From NCBI GenBank assembly GCA_014728035.1, contig WJMJ01000080.1:1-49871 (forward strand): a stretch of 49,871 nucleotides of DNA, read 5' to 3'. Shown here one piece after another: positions 1 through 9,958 of this stretch. Source of the stretch: Promethearchaeota archaeon (GTDB taxonomy: Archaea; Asgardarchaeota; Thorarchaeia; Thorarchaeales; Thorarchaeaceae). The notes below the pieces were generated by a model. That model did no database searches. It had not been told where the DNA came from and saw nothing but the letters and a program-made list of their open reading frames with translations. The first letter of the stretch is position 1, and each line of letters starts with the position of its first letter. The translations under genes and the position numbers were made by a program.

Positions 1-1
1 A

Positions 2-82
2 AACGGTACTGGAACTGGCTCGGTCCTGGTCAGGGATCCTGTGTCTGTAGACCAAATCTCTATTCCAGATCACTCCATATAA
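2..82 (+). CDS. C-terminal end of an unidentified protein (partial)
   Basis: The frame starting at base 2 is open from the window edge to TAA at 80-82 and reads NGTGTGSVLVRDPVSVDQIS and a few more residues, which looks like the tail of a real protein rather than random sequence. It converges with the MFS gene that ends at 133. Too little is present to name a function, and it could be chance. Confidence 0.25.
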   Translation, partial: NGTGTGSVLVRDPVSVDQISIPDHSI

Positions 83-132
83 ACTCCTATCAGATCTTGT
101 CCAACAATGTCCAAGTTTTCAGTAGCTGATTG

Positions 133-918
133 CTACCCATACATTTCTCGTGCTATTCCCCATTCACCAACAGCAAGATTTCCTAAGTATCCCGTTGCAG
201 CAGTATGAAAGAAGTAGATAAGAAGCATCCCACTTGTGACAATCCAAAAATTCCGTCCTAAATTATTGAAGGATATAATTGGCCCCTCCCGAGCTTTGTC
301 CGAGGTTTCAGAAGCCAGTGATTCGCTAACGTACCTGTTAGTAATAAATAAGGTAAAGATTGTCATGAAACCTGCAAGCAAGTGTAATTGACTGGATGTA
401 TATCCATTGTTAAGAAGTAATGAAGCAAATATTGGACTTAGTCCATCCATTAAGAATGCTGGGAGTAATATCATTGTGAATGTTCTTGCTGAATTTTTGC
501 CTCTATCAACAGCAACAGCATCGGCAGGAATCGCACGTGATACAACGATAATCATACTCCAACCAAACATAATGATTGGAAATTCTATCAGCAGAAAAGG
601 CCATACAGGAAAAATGGAGAGGATGCCCAGACCTATCCCATACGGGATGAATGACACCAATAACGTCCTTTTTCTTCCAATAATATCAGAAAGAATACCT
701 GCAACTTGATAACCAAGTAAACTAACAAAGGTTCCTGCTCCAAGAACAAGACCCATCTGCCATGGAACGATGATGGTTTCTAGAAATATACTGAATTCCC
801 AATACCATAGACTAATCGAAAACTGTGCAAAACCAACCGCAATTGCAACTCTCCACAGTTCCATCTTTAGACCTAGGATTCTTTTCTGTGGAGGTTCTCC
901 CAAAGAACGCTCTTTCAT
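133..918 (-). CDS. MFS transporter, C-terminally truncated
   Basis: This is a polytopic membrane protein of the major facilitator superfamily, which normally moves small solutes. The family signature between helices 2 and 3 (GYQVAGILSDIIGRKRTLL, near residues 69-87) is well kept. Only about 261 residues and roughly seven hydrophobic segments are present, against the usual 12 helices and about 400 residues. The frame ends at TAG after REMYG and meets a TGA twenty codons later, and the sequence between is not hydrophobic. The second half is therefore missing and the gene is probably a remnant or a half-transporter. The substrate cannot be inferred. It is divergent from the debranching enzyme gene. 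Confidence 0.75.
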   Translation of the reverse strand: MKERSLGEPPQKRILGLKMELWRVAIAVGFAQFSISLWYWEFSIFLETIIVPWQMGLVLGAGTFVSLLGYQVAGILSDIIGRKRTLLVSFIPYGIGLGILSIFPVWPFLLIEFPIIMFGWSMIIVVSRAIPADAVAVDRGKNSARTFTMILLPAFLMDGLSPIFASLLLNNGYTSSQLHLLAGFMTIFTLFITNRYVSESLASETSDKAREGPIISFNNLGRNFWIVTSGMLLIYFFHTAATGYLGNLAVGEWGIAREMYG

Positions 919-1178
919 TGCAACTCTTGATACTTTTCAAAGATATGACATATTCTATTGGAGCAGAACAATCTCTTTTTCAATTAATAATAAAATGTGT
1001 GTCCGAAGATTGATCCGATGCAGCTAAAAAATGATGTTATTAGTATCTGGAGAGATGTAACATATGAGTTATGAGTGAAAGACAAGTTGAATTCGAATAT
1101 CTACAGAACCACACAAGCTTAAAGTATACAATATAATCTTAATTGCGTGAAAACTTCGGGGCCATAAATTTGATTGTA

Positions 1179-3185
1179 ATGGATGAAAAAGACCTGAACC
1201 TCAATCGCGCAGTCACATTTGAATGGCTGTACACAAACGGTTTGGGTGGGTATTCTTCTTCTACGATTGTTGGTCTTAATACTCGAGGATATCATGGTTT
1301 ACTGGTTGGTTCTCTTAGCCCTCCAGTTGATCGTTGGCTTACTCTTTCACGAGTTGATGAAGTCGTAGCAACCTCCGAAGGTGACACAAATCTAAGTACT
1401 GAGCATACTACCAAAGGTGTGACTCATAGAGGATATAGATTGTTAGAACGGTTCGAATTGAATCCTCTCCCTCAGATGAGATATTGTACTGAAGGGATAG
1501 CTGTTGAAAAGACTGTATTCATGGCGTATGGTCGGAATATCACTATTGTCAACTACGAGTTAGAAACCGAGGAAGATACAGTATTCACAGTAACCCCATT
1601 ACAGACTTGTCGTCCGCTTCATGATAGACCTCCAAAATTAGATTTTCAACCAAAGACCGAGGTTATTGACAATCACTCATATTTCTCACTTAATGAGGAA
1701 GGCGATAGACCCGTATTTTGGGCGTATACCCCAGATGCAGAATTCATGGCTTCAGAGATCAGAAAGACTAGACAGCAGATTTATCGTAAAGAAAAAGCTC
1801 AAGGCCTGAAACATAAAGAAGAGCTCTTTATCCCTGGTGTTTTCCACACTGTTCTAGAACCAGGAAGTCATTTTCTTTCATTTCTCTTTGCGATGGGATC
1901 ATCAAAGAAAGAACTGCTGGATAATCTTGGAAGACTGGTCAACGCAAGACGCAAGGATGTTGCAAAACTCAGATTTGAAGAACTTAGACGCCGTAAGATT
2001 CTCTTTGACCGTGCTTTCAATCTATCAGAGCGTCCAAGAAATCAGGATATCGAATGGTTGTTACTTGATGCAGATTCTTTCATTGTTGATAGAGTTTCAA
2101 CAAGGATGCGGTCAATCATAGCAGGATATCACAGCCTTGAAGACATTGGTTATGATGCAATGGTTTCTCTCCCGGGTCTCACATTATCAATTGGTCGCTT
2201 TGCTGATGCAAGAGATATCCTAACAACATATGCAAGGCATTCGCGATACGGTCTCATCGCCAATGACTTTCCTGACACAGGAATTCAACCTGAATACGAT
2301 AGCGTTGATTCTTCCTTGTGGTTCATTCTTGGGGTAAAGAAATACATAGACGCTACAGACGACAAAGAATTTCTGAAGGGAATCATATGGGATACAATTG
2401 ATTCAATTCTTAGAGCTTTTCGCATTGGAACCAAATACAACATCCATGAAGATGTAGATGGCTTGATCCATTCGGGAATCGAATCGGTGGAGGTATCGTG
2501 GATGAATGAATCAGTTGGTGGTTGGCATGCAACTCCTCGAATTGGAAAATGTGTTGAAGTGAATGCACTCTGGTTCAATGCACTAATGGCGGCAGGAGAC
2601 CTTGCAGAATACATGGGCAAGGATCCCTCAATATACAGAGCAATCGGTTTCTGGGTTCGAGAAGCTTTCAATACCACGTTCTGGAATGAAGAATTGAAAT
2701 GTCTTTACGATGTTGTTACAGATGAGAAAAATGACGATTCAATTCGTCCCAACCAAATATTCGCATTAAGTCTTCCCTATCCTCTCGTTGAAAAAGATCG
2801 CTCGAAGAGAATCCTCAAATTAGTTCGAAATCATCTTGTTACTCCATTTGGATTAAGAACTCTCTCTCCTAAAGATAAGAGATATACTCGTCAGCACACT
2901 GGAGGCCCAAGAAGTAGAGCAGGAGCCACTCATCAAGGCACTGTTCATCCCTGGCTTATCGGTCCCTTCATCTCAGCATTTCTGTCTGTAATGGGACGAA
3001 CTGAGAAGAATCGGTACATTGCAGAAAGGAGATTCTTTCAGCCAGTTCTTGACACGATCAGACACGGATGTCTAGGAACCGTGTCGGGTATGTTTGATGG
3101 TTCAAAACCTCATCGCGACCGAGGTGTTGTTTCTCGAGCAAGAAATGTAGCAGAGCTCCTCAGAGTGTATTTCGAAGAACTTTGA
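1179..3185 (+). CDS. Glycogen debranching enzyme (archaeal GDE/AGL-like)
   Basis: This is a cytoplasmic enzyme expected to remove branch points of glycogen. The N-terminal domain (about residues 10-260) carries the archaeal/bacterial GDE signature EWLYTNGLGGYSSST followed by TRGYHGLLV, and the C-terminal (alpha/alpha)6-barrel domain follows (about 290-668) with GYDAMVSLPGLTLSIGRF and VNALWFNALM. The length fits the roughly 650-residue archaeal family. A TATA-like CTTAAAGTATA at 1118-1128 predicts transcription from about 1150, which favours the ATG at 1179 over the in-frame TTG at 1143. It is a single gene with a hydrolase downstream. Function by family is confident; substrate range is not known. 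Confidence 0.9.
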   Translation: MDEKDLNLNRAVTFEWLYTNGLGGYSSSTIVGLNTRGYHGLLVGSLSPPVDRWLTLSRVDEVVATSEGDTNLSTEHTTKGVTHRGYRLLERFELNPLPQMRYCTEGIAVEKTVFMAYGRNITIVNYELETEEDTVFTVTPLQTCRPLHDRPPKLDFQPKTEVIDNHSYFSLNEEGDRPVFWAYTPDAEFMASEIRKTRQQIYRKEKAQGLKHKEELFIPGVFHTVLEPGSHFLSFLFAMGSSKKELLDNLGRLVNARRKDVAKLRFEELRRRKILFDRAFNLSERPRNQDIEWLLLDADSFIVDRVSTRMRSIIAGYHSLEDIGYDAMVSLPGLTLSIGRFADARDILTTYARHSRYGLIANDFPDTGIQPEYDSVDSSLWFILGVKKYIDATDDKEFLKGIIWDTIDSILRAFRIGTKYNIHEDVDGLIHSGIESVEVSWMNESVGGWHATPRIGKCVEVNALWFNALMAAGDLAEYMGKDPSIYRAIGFWVREAFNTTFWNEELKCLYDVVTDEKNDDSIRPNQIFALSLPYPLVEKDRSKRILKLVRNHLVTPFGLRTLSPKDKRYTRQHTGGPRSRAGATHQGTVHPWLIGPFISAFLSVMGRTEKNRYIAERRFFQPVLDTIRHGCLGTVSGMFDGSKPHRDRGVVSRARNVAELLRVYFEEL

Positions 3186-3250
3186 TATTGCACATCTCTA
3201 CCGCTAGAGTATTGCTTATTTGCCCCTATCTGCTTTCTTAGCTAGATTCA

Positions 3251-4243
3251 ATGATGATTGAAACCACAGAACTGTCTGGAGTATACAAAATTTCTGTGCC
3301 TACTCCTTTTCCTGTTGGTGCGGTCAATTGTTACGTCATTGAAGGTGAACCACTAACATTGATAGATGTTGGTCCAAAGACAGAAGAGGCAGTGGTAACC
3401 CTCCGAAATAGATTAGATTTACTAGGCTTTGATTTTTCGGATATTGAGCAGATTCTGATAACACACGGACATATCGATCATGCTGGACTCACAGCTAGTA
3501 TTCTCGAAAACTCAGGAGCTGCTAAACCAGTAATTCGAATTCATTCACGTGATGCTGAAAGAATCTTAGATAATGACGGCTACATAAATAGAAGAATGAA
3601 AGCATATCTGGACATTGTCAAGAGTTCTGGAGTTCCCAATGAGTTCTATTCATACTATAATCATGAACGTCTAGTTCGGTATTTCAGTCCGCTGGGAGCC
3701 TCGGTGAAATCAGTTACGAATATTTCACATGGGGATACAATTGAGACTGGTATAGGATTTCTTGAGGTTCATCATACCCCAGGACACTCCATGGGTTCAG
3801 TCTGCTATTTGCATCATGAAAGTAATACAATGTTTTCTGGCGATACCCTTCTCAAAGATATTAGTTCTAATCCCAGTCTTTCATTTGATGAAAATGAGCT
3901 ATCACTCTCTTTCTATTTACGGTCTCTGGAGAGTTTACAACCTTGGGACCATTACACCGTTCTTCCTGGTCATCGCCATAGCATAGACAAAGCTTCACAA
4001 CGAATTGAAGAGTTACAACGGGACTATCATCAGAAGCGTGATGTAGTTCTGGGACTGATTGATACCTCACCTCATACAGTGTATCAGGTATCACGAATGT
4101 TATTTGGTGAATATCCAGTAGAATCCATGGTCTTGGCTCTAGCTGAAACTCGTGATTATATACGGATACTAGAAAAGGATAGAACTGATATCATAATCAA
4201 CGAAGTTAATGGTGTTTACACCGTGTCACGAACCTATGTATGA
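3251..4243 (+). CDS. Metallo-beta-lactamase-fold hydrolase (LACTB2-like)
   Basis: The metal-binding HxHxDH motif is present as THGHIDHAG (residues 71-79), with a later His in HTPGHSMGS, an Asp in SGDTLL and a final His in LPGHRH, so all dinuclear zinc ligands are accounted for. After the MBL domain (about 1-245) a C-terminal winged-helix-like segment (about 255-330) matches the LACTB2 type of architecture, where hydrolases of thioesters or RNA are known. The substrate cannot be told from the sequence. It is translated from ATG 3251 (a second ATG follows at once) and may be co-transcribed with the debranching enzyme 65 bases upstream. Confidence 0.85.
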   Translation: MMIETTELSGVYKISVPTPFPVGAVNCYVIEGEPLTLIDVGPKTEEAVVTLRNRLDLLGFDFSDIEQILITHGHIDHAGLTASILENSGAAKPVIRIHSRDAERILDNDGYINRRMKAYLDIVKSSGVPNEFYSYYNHERLVRYFSPLGASVKSVTNISHGDTIETGIGFLEVHHTPGHSMGSVCYLHHESNTMFSGDTLLKDISSNPSLSFDENELSLSFYLRSLESLQPWDHYTVLPGHRHSIDKASQRIEELQRDYHQKRDVVLGLIDTSPHTVYQVSRMLFGEYPVESMVLALAETRDYIRILEKDRTDIIINEVNGVYTVSRTYV

Positions 4244-4440
4244 ATCATACAGGTCTTTTATTAATACAAATATCTCATATTAGATTGCAGTTTGTTGGTA
4301 TGTCCATCAGAAAATATTAGGATTATACCTAACATGATTCACGCCAAATCCGCACATGGGAACACATACGATTACTCTCTTGAGAGTATATTCCATATGT
4401 CACATTCCAAAGCTGCGAGAATTTTGGTGAGGGGAACAAC

Positions 4441-7400
4441 ATGAAGAAAACACAGACAATTTTTATTATTGCGATGCTTCTGGCTAGTGTTACTGCCATA
4501 AGTGGGTTCGCTACAGCACAGTCTGGAGACCCATACGTACGGGTCATTTGGGAAACTGCTGACGAACTTCATGAATGGGAGAACGAAGCTGAAGAGTCAC
4601 AATGGATTTTTGGCCCGCAGCCAGACTTATGGATTGGTTATGCGGATAATCTCACATCAATAGGTGAGAACTTCTATCAGGCCGAACTTGAAACCGACTT
4701 ATTATTGAACATTACAATTCCAAAATCCTTCTTGGGTGAGGATAATGATTTGGATGTCATCCGGTTTTGGGGTTCTAAACAGATGGATCGTTCACCGATT
4801 TTTGTGATGGAATATAATGCTACAGCAGATAGCTGGTCATATTTCAGCTTTAGATATCAGCCAGGTCAGACCGAACCAGTTGAAGGTAACTTCTTGGTTC
4901 TTGATATAGCTGACTGCGAATATGAAGCTGAAGCAGACTATTACAAGGCAGTATTTGCATTCAAATTTGAAGGTCCGTTAGCACCTGGAATTTTCTGGAC
5001 TGGTATGCAAGCTGTTGATACAGATGGTAGACCCGTGACACCATCGTGGTTGAACAGGTTAACAACTGATGGTTTCCAATCACCTCCAATTGCAGTTGGA
5101 ATGAATGTTAATCCTACTCAGTTTGAATTACCAAAGTATTACTTTGCAGATATGATTGACCCATCTGGTGATGTAATTCACTATATTGGTGACAATGATA
5201 CTTTTATTGTTCGTTTACAGGCGGGTGTGGAAATTGTAGATACTCTAATTCCATTCTCTTTCTTGACTTTCAATGAAAGCTATCAACAGACAATCAGTTA
5301 TGACCAACCCATTAACTGGCCAGCAACAATGTACGAGGCCAATCCTCCAATGGAAACTATAGAATACGATGTTGGACCAATGATGTTCTTGATTCACAAT
5401 GAAACTGGAACATTTATCGAAGCAGGTTATCCTGATGTCGAATTCTACTGGCAAGAACTTGCTGAAGGCATAGGCGCTTGGCTTGTTAATTTCACTATTG
5501 CACGCAACTCAACAGTATCTAATGCTGAATTTCTCAGTAACTATTTTGTAACTAATAGTACTTACACTGGTTCCTTCAATGCTGGAACGAAATTGCAGTG
5601 GAGTGGCTATTATACTAATAACACCGACATGGACTTTGATCCACTCAAAACTGGTGCAGTTATTCGTCCTGAATTGGGACTTTGTAATGTACTTGGACCA
5701 AATGGTGAGAGGCTCAATCCTCACCCAGACATTCAACGTCGTGAAACCTTCAAGCTAGCTTACAAGGCTGCATTCATTGAAGCTTTTGTTTACGATGAGC
5801 TTGGTGGTGTTGCTAATACAGCAATGCAAGGTGATGTTCTAAGTCTTAACTTCACAATCCATCAACCATCCGAATTGGTCAATGGCTCACGTATTATCTA
5901 TGACCATGATAACTTGGATTGGAAAATTGAAGAGCTGTTAGCAAACTTCACAGTGCAAACATCAGGAACTGGTTTCGGTGAGAATGATACTCACTACTGG
6001 AATACTGCAACAACTTACAATTTTACCATTGATTTCATCAATGACACGATATCTAGTTGGACCGCGAACTTCAAGTTCACCAGAGAGAAAGGTACTGGTA
6101 CTCTTGTTGATATCGACGTAGAGGTTACCAACTATTGGACCATCCACGATTACGAAATTGAGATTGGACCAGAATCTACCCATCTATGGGTTAATATCAC
6201 ATTCAGTGAAAATGCTCCAGATATGATTCTAACCGAGAGTCATGTAGCTGTTACTCAAATTGAAAACGTCTACTATGAGTCTGGTGGGACTTGGTATCAG
6301 GAGTATCCTATTGGAAATCCGATTGATGATTGGATTGACCAGATCAAGACCCTTGACCTATCTGGTGATACTATCTGGAGTCCTGGACACTTCCGACTTG
6401 GTGATGTCAGCATTTGGGTTCCACCCGCATGGACAGTTACAGACAATGGTGCGATTGATCTTGATGGAAATGTATACACAACCGAAGATCAATACTTCAT
6501 TAAGAGAACTGGATATTGGCATGATTGGGGTAATACTACTGTTGAAGGAATGAGTGTAATAGCTGGTTTTGATCCTTCACCCGGACAAAATGGTGACGAG
6601 TTTGTTTCCAACAGCTGGATGGGTGCAGTCTCAATGATAATGGAATTCGAAGCTAACGAATCGTTCTATTGGTATCATGCTAGTGACTTCTCACCTGTGA
6701 ACGAAACAGAATTATCCGAGATTCAAGAACTTCTTTGGAACAATATTACTCAACACATTCCAGCTCCTGAGTATCTCCACGTTGCATGGATGTCGGAGAA
6801 CAGAACGTTGGACTTGAGTGAGATTACAGGACTTGAGGACAATTTATGGACCAATACGTGGTTTGCATGGGGTACACAACAATGGTTCAGTGTCGCGACA
6901 AGTGCAACACAGAAAAAAGTAGCATCATTTAGAGCTGAATATGCAGGACTGCTGGTATTCAATGATATTGATCCTGTTGGTCCTGAAGAACCTAATGAAG
7001 CTCCTGATTTTGATTTCAATGAAGGTTTGATTGAGACCGATGAGGTAACTCACGTTGTCTTGATTGATGATATTGAATCAATAGAACTTAGACAACCATT
7101 TGGTGCCACTAATGGTACGGGTGATGTAATAGTTGATCCTGATACTGAAGTTGAATTTGGTATCTCTATCTACAATGTGTCAGTTAGCATGTATCCTCTC
7201 CAGATTGAGAATGGCGAGGGTATCAGAGGCCCATGGCACTTCAGACAATCATATGAAGGTGTTCTTGGTCTAAACTCAACTAACTTCGACTACTGGATTA
7301 CTCATGCTACAATTGATGAGATGGCTTTCGACATTACTTTCAGTGTCGACCAAACACAATACGATCCGGATGATGATACAACCTGGAACCATGCTGTTTC

Positions 7401-8010
7401 ATTTAAGATTGACCAGTACTTCGGAGAATGGAACCTAACAGAGTTTGATAATAGTGTACTCAATGACCGTGGTCTTGCAGTTAACTTCTTCGCAACTCTT
7501 GGAACTGGAACCAGGACTCAGTATCAAGCTGGCTCAACACCAGTAACAGACACCAACGATGATAGTGTTTCAGCAGATTACTATCAGTTTGGTTCTGAGA
7601 ATAACCCATTCGCAAATGTGTCGATGGGTGGTCTACCATATACCTATGGTGGAGATGGTCACTCAACTACATACTATTCTGGCTCATCGACAGTTCCTGT
7701 TGGTGCATTCAGTGCTATGTATGAATCTAGCTCGGGTGATACTATAACCAATTGGAAAGTAGATGCAACTATGCTCTTTATGACTGCTGGTTATACACAC
7801 TGGGGTGGAGAGGAAATTATTTGTGATCCTGTGTTTGTTTCATACAGCAGTTCACAATACTCTGGGTCCTCTACATCAACAACTAGTACGACAACCTCGA
7901 CTACAACAACTGGTACAGGAAATCCAGTCAATGGAAACCTATACATACTAGTAGGTGGAGCGGTGTTAGCACTGGTTATTATAATGGTTATTTCCAGAAG
8001 ACGACGGTAG
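4441..8010 (+). CDS. Large cell-surface protein with signal peptide and C-terminal membrane anchor
   Basis: This 1,189-residue exported protein has an N-terminal signal peptide (hydrophobic residues about 7-24, cleavage likely after FATAQ), a long Asn/Thr-rich ectodomain with many N-x-S/T sites, a Ser/Thr-only linker near residues 1142-1162, one membrane helix (about 1167-1184) and an RRRR tail. This is the layout of an archaeal S-layer or surface-attached protein. No enzymatic motif was recognised. A strong ribosome binding site GGTGAGGGG (4426-4434) sits 6 bases before the ATG, and a TATA-like GTATATT lies about 50 bases upstream. A terminator hairpin follows at 8027. The function is unknown beyond surface location. 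Confidence 0.85.
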   Translation: MKKTQTIFIIAMLLASVTAISGFATAQSGDPYVRVIWETADELHEWENEAEESQWIFGPQPDLWIGYADNLTSIGENFYQAELETDLLLNITIPKSFLGEDNDLDVIRFWGSKQMDRSPIFVMEYNATADSWSYFSFRYQPGQTEPVEGNFLVLDIADCEYEAEADYYKAVFAFKFEGPLAPGIFWTGMQAVDTDGRPVTPSWLNRLTTDGFQSPPIAVGMNVNPTQFELPKYYFADMIDPSGDVIHYIGDNDTFIVRLQAGVEIVDTLIPFSFLTFNESYQQTISYDQPINWPATMYEANPPMETIEYDVGPMMFLIHNETGTFIEAGYPDVEFYWQELAEGIGAWLVNFTIARNSTVSNAEFLSNYFVTNSTYTGSFNAGTKLQWSGYYTNNTDMDFDPLKTGAVIRPELGLCNVLGPNGERLNPHPDIQRRETFKLAYKAAFIEAFVYDELGGVANTAMQGDVLSLNFTIHQPSELVNGSRIIYDHDNLDWKIEELLANFTVQTSGTGFGENDTHYWNTATTYNFTIDFINDTISSWTANFKFTREKGTGTLVDIDVEVTNYWTIHDYEIEIGPESTHLWVNITFSENAPDMILTESHVAVTQIENVYYESGGTWYQEYPIGNPIDDWIDQIKTLDLSGDTIWSPGHFRLGDVSIWVPPAWTVTDNGAIDLDGNVYTTEDQYFIKRTGYWHDWGNTTVEGMSVIAGFDPSPGQNGDEFVSNSWMGAVSMIMEFEANESFYWYHASDFSPVNETELSEIQELLWNNITQHIPAPEYLHVAWMSENRTLDLSEITGLEDNLWTNTWFAWGTQQWFSVATSATQKKVASFRAEYAGLLVFNDIDPVGPEEPNEAPDFDFNEGLIETDEVTHVVLIDDIESIELRQPFGATNGTGDVIVDPDTEVEFGISIYNVSVSMYPLQIENGEGIRGPWHFRQSYEGVLGLNSTNFDYWITHATIDEMAFDITFSVDQTQYDPDDDTTWNHAVSFKIDQYFGEWNLTEFDNSVLNDRGLAVNFFATLGTGTRTQYQAGSTPVTDTNDDSVSADYYQFGSENNPFANVSMGGLPYTYGGDGHSTTYYSGSSTVPVGAFSAMYESSSGDTITNWKVDATMLFMTAGYTHWGGEEIICDPVFVSYSSSQYSGSSTSTTSTTTSTTTTGTGNPVNGNLYILVGGAVLALVIIMVISRRRR

Positions 8011-8026
8011 AACAAACTATGAGATT

Positions 8027-8082
8027 TCAGCTCCTGTGGGTTTACCACAAGCTGATTTCTCTCATTCTCTTTTTTTTACAAT
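8027..8082 (+). terminator. Hairpin plus T-run after the surface protein
   Basis: TCAGCT (8027-8032) pairs with AGCTGA (8050-8055) and, after a CC bulge, TGTGG (8035-8039) pairs with CCACA (8045-8049), loop GTTTA. A pyrimidine tract ending in eight T follows. It lies between convergent genes and could serve both. Confidence 0.7.
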
Positions 8083-8735
8083 TCACTTAATTGTTTTATA
8101 ATATCATCAGGGAGAACATCACGCATAGTAACTGGTTCAATGAGAAAACTATAATCTGGTGACATGACAAGAGACCAACTCTTGCCAGAGAATTCATAGG
8201 CAGCACAGGATGCATAACTATTCATTAACCATTGACTGGCAATTGAAAAATTCCCGGTAACTTGAGCGTGAAATAATGTGCTGATTAGAGGGCTAGTCAC
8301 AAATGCAATGCTATCCCCAATATGTTTTGGAGCTATTTTATTTGCACATTCAGTTAATCTTCTAGAGGCATTATTGATTGATTCCATTTTATTGGGACTA
8401 TGATCAAAGTCCTCTAGCATCTTGGTAATTTCTGAGAGAAACTTCTCTTCTCTTGACCCTTTCAAATCCATTAAGCAATCACTCACTTCAATTTTAGCCA
8501 TGAACTCTGTTTTGAGAATCTGTGCTGATTTCATTGAAGGTTGATCTGGAGCTGTATAGATTTTTCTTACTCCAACTGCAATACGTGACCGTGCTAGATC
8601 CTGTATTGCTTGTTTTCCTTCTTCCGAGAGATTTTTTGATTCGAGAGAATCACAAGCTCCATGAGTGATTACGTACACCATTGTTTTTGGGACGAGTTTC
8701 TTTCCAGTATCTCGTTCTTGGATGAGGTCGAACAT
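8076..8735 (-). CDS. Degenerate histidine-phosphatase-like protein
   Basis: The framework of the histidine phosphatase (phosphoglycerate mutase-like) family is visible: VYVITHGACDS, then NLSEEGKQAIQDLA, IYTAPDQPSMKSAQIL, and a late strand FVTSPLIS. The active residues have changed. The RHG motif is THG, the Arg of the usual SPLxR segment is lost (APDQP), and the second catalytic His region reads VTS instead of VsH. It keeps the fold but probably not phosphatase chemistry, so a binding or regulatory pseudoenzyme is the best guess. It is cytoplasmic, 219 residues, divergent from the zinc-finger gene. Family assignment is inference from motif order. Confidence 0.6.
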   Translation of the reverse strand: MFDLIQERDTGKKLVPKTMVYVITHGACDSLESKNLSEEGKQAIQDLARSRIAVGVRKIYTAPDQPSMKSAQILKTEFMAKIEVSDCLMDLKGSREEKFLSEITKMLEDFDHSPNKMESINNASRRLTECANKIAPKHIGDSIAFVTSPLISTLFHAQVTGNFSIASQWLMNSYASCAAYEFSGKSWSLVMSPDYSFLIEPVTMRDVLPDDIIKQLSEL

Positions 8736-8865
8736 GATGAATCACCGTAACGGGTCTGATTGAAATGATACTCATATATTAGACTTCTCAACATGTTCAT
8801 GTCGAATATTCCTATTCAGAAAAACACTATAAGCTTTCAAAACGAAAGCAAGATGAGGCAAAGAC

Positions 8866-9552
8866 TTGAAGCTATCCATAAATAAAATCGGGAAGCTAGA
8901 TGGGAAGACATGTTTCATCTGCGGGAAGTACCTTCTCAATAATACAAGTGGAGATTTAGCTTACATTCGTTTAGGTAATGGACAATCAATGAAAGCAAAA
9001 CCAGACAAGTATTACTTGTTTCGCTGTCCAAAATGTTCACGTATTGGACACAAACGCTGCTGGTTCGACCATGGAGAGAAGAAGATAAAGAGAGGATGGT
9101 TCAAATCACCGGATTGGCAATTAGTTTGCCCAGGATGTGGAAGTGTCCTTTCAGATAAGCGTCCTGAAAAGATTGATTGGAAAGAGGGGTATCAAATTCC
9201 AGGCTATCCCGATCAGGAGTTATACGAACTTGTTGTTTCTGATGTATTCTCCTGGAAGGCAGGTTCAATGTTTAGTAAAGTAAGAACTGCAATTGGAAAC
9301 TTCTTCACCGCTGTTGGATTAGGCTCATTAACTAGCGAAGAGAATAAAGCAATTCGAGATGCTGCTGATAGAATTGGGAAGAAATTCCAACACATCTCTG
9401 AAAAAGTATTTCGACTTGAGATACCCGAAGGTAAGACTACTGATATTACCAGTCTCACATGTCAGAATTGTGGAGCTCCATTACCAGTTCCTGATCCTTT
9501 GGTTGAAGCTGTGGTCTGTGAACACTGCAACACTGCTCATCTTCTTCCTTAA
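8866..9552 (+). CDS. Protein with C4HC3 (PHD/RING-like) zinc finger and C-terminal zinc ribbon
   Basis: The N-terminal third has C16-x2-C19-x34-C54-x2-C57-x4-H62-x2-C65-x22-C88-x2-C91, the C4HC3 order and spacing of PHD-type cross-brace fingers, with a Trp four residues before C88. A middle helical region (about 120-190) links to a C-terminal ribbon, CQNCG...CEHC, in the last 30 residues. Such fingers in eukaryotes bind histone tails or act in ubiquitin ligation; in archaea the role is unknown. The start is TTG 8866, nine bases after GAGG. The neighbouring genes give no functional clue. Confidence 0.65.
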   Translation: MKLSINKIGKLDGKTCFICGKYLLNNTSGDLAYIRLGNGQSMKAKPDKYYLFRCPKCSRIGHKRCWFDHGEKKIKRGWFKSPDWQLVCPGCGSVLSDKRPEKIDWKEGYQIPGYPDQELYELVVSDVFSWKAGSMFSKVRTAIGNFFTAVGLGSLTSEENKAIRDAADRIGKKFQHISEKVFRLEIPEGKTTDITSLTCQNCGAPLPVPDPLVEAVVCEHCNTAHLLP

Positions 9553-9625
9553 CGCGGAATCGTTGGCTAGAAAAGCGTAGAATCATTAATATGGTTTGAA
9601 GACGAAAACTGAAAGGAACTTGACC

Positions 9626-9946
9626 ATGGAGGCATATAGAAAAGTGCCAGTATATCTTGAGTTTAATCCATCCACTTCACAATACCATGAAACTACGAAA
9701 ACAACAAGCGATGATTCTATTCTACTAGTCATAGATGAGGGGCAGAAAAAACTGATAATGTCTGTACCTGGAAATGTGTCTATGATTCAAAGACGTGCTG
9801 CTGAAAGGCAAGCAAGAGGAATCAAAAAGACAGGCTTCTTATGTAGTGATGGTGGTAGAGCTGGGCGCGATCATGAATTAGAAGTACTTGGTGAGGGTGG
9901 CAGACTACCCGAGAGGCTTCGTGAAAGTCCCAGAGAAGTCTACTGA
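9626..9946 (+). CDS. Small uncharacterised basic protein
   Basis: No family was recognised. The 106-residue product starts MEAYRKVPVYLEF, has a short beta-rich first half and a basic middle (IQRRAAERQARGIKKTG), and ends in a charged glycine-containing tail. The ATG at 9626 is preceded by GAAAGGA at good spacing, so it is preferred over the TTG at 9596 that would add ten residues. It follows the zinc-finger gene by 73 bases and is closed by a terminator. Confidence 0.6.
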   Translation: MEAYRKVPVYLEFNPSTSQYHETTKTTSDDSILLVIDEGQKKLIMSVPGNVSMIQRRAAERQARGIKKTGFLCSDGGRAGRDHELEVLGEGGRLPERLRESPREVY

Positions 9947-9958
9947 ACAACAAACTGA

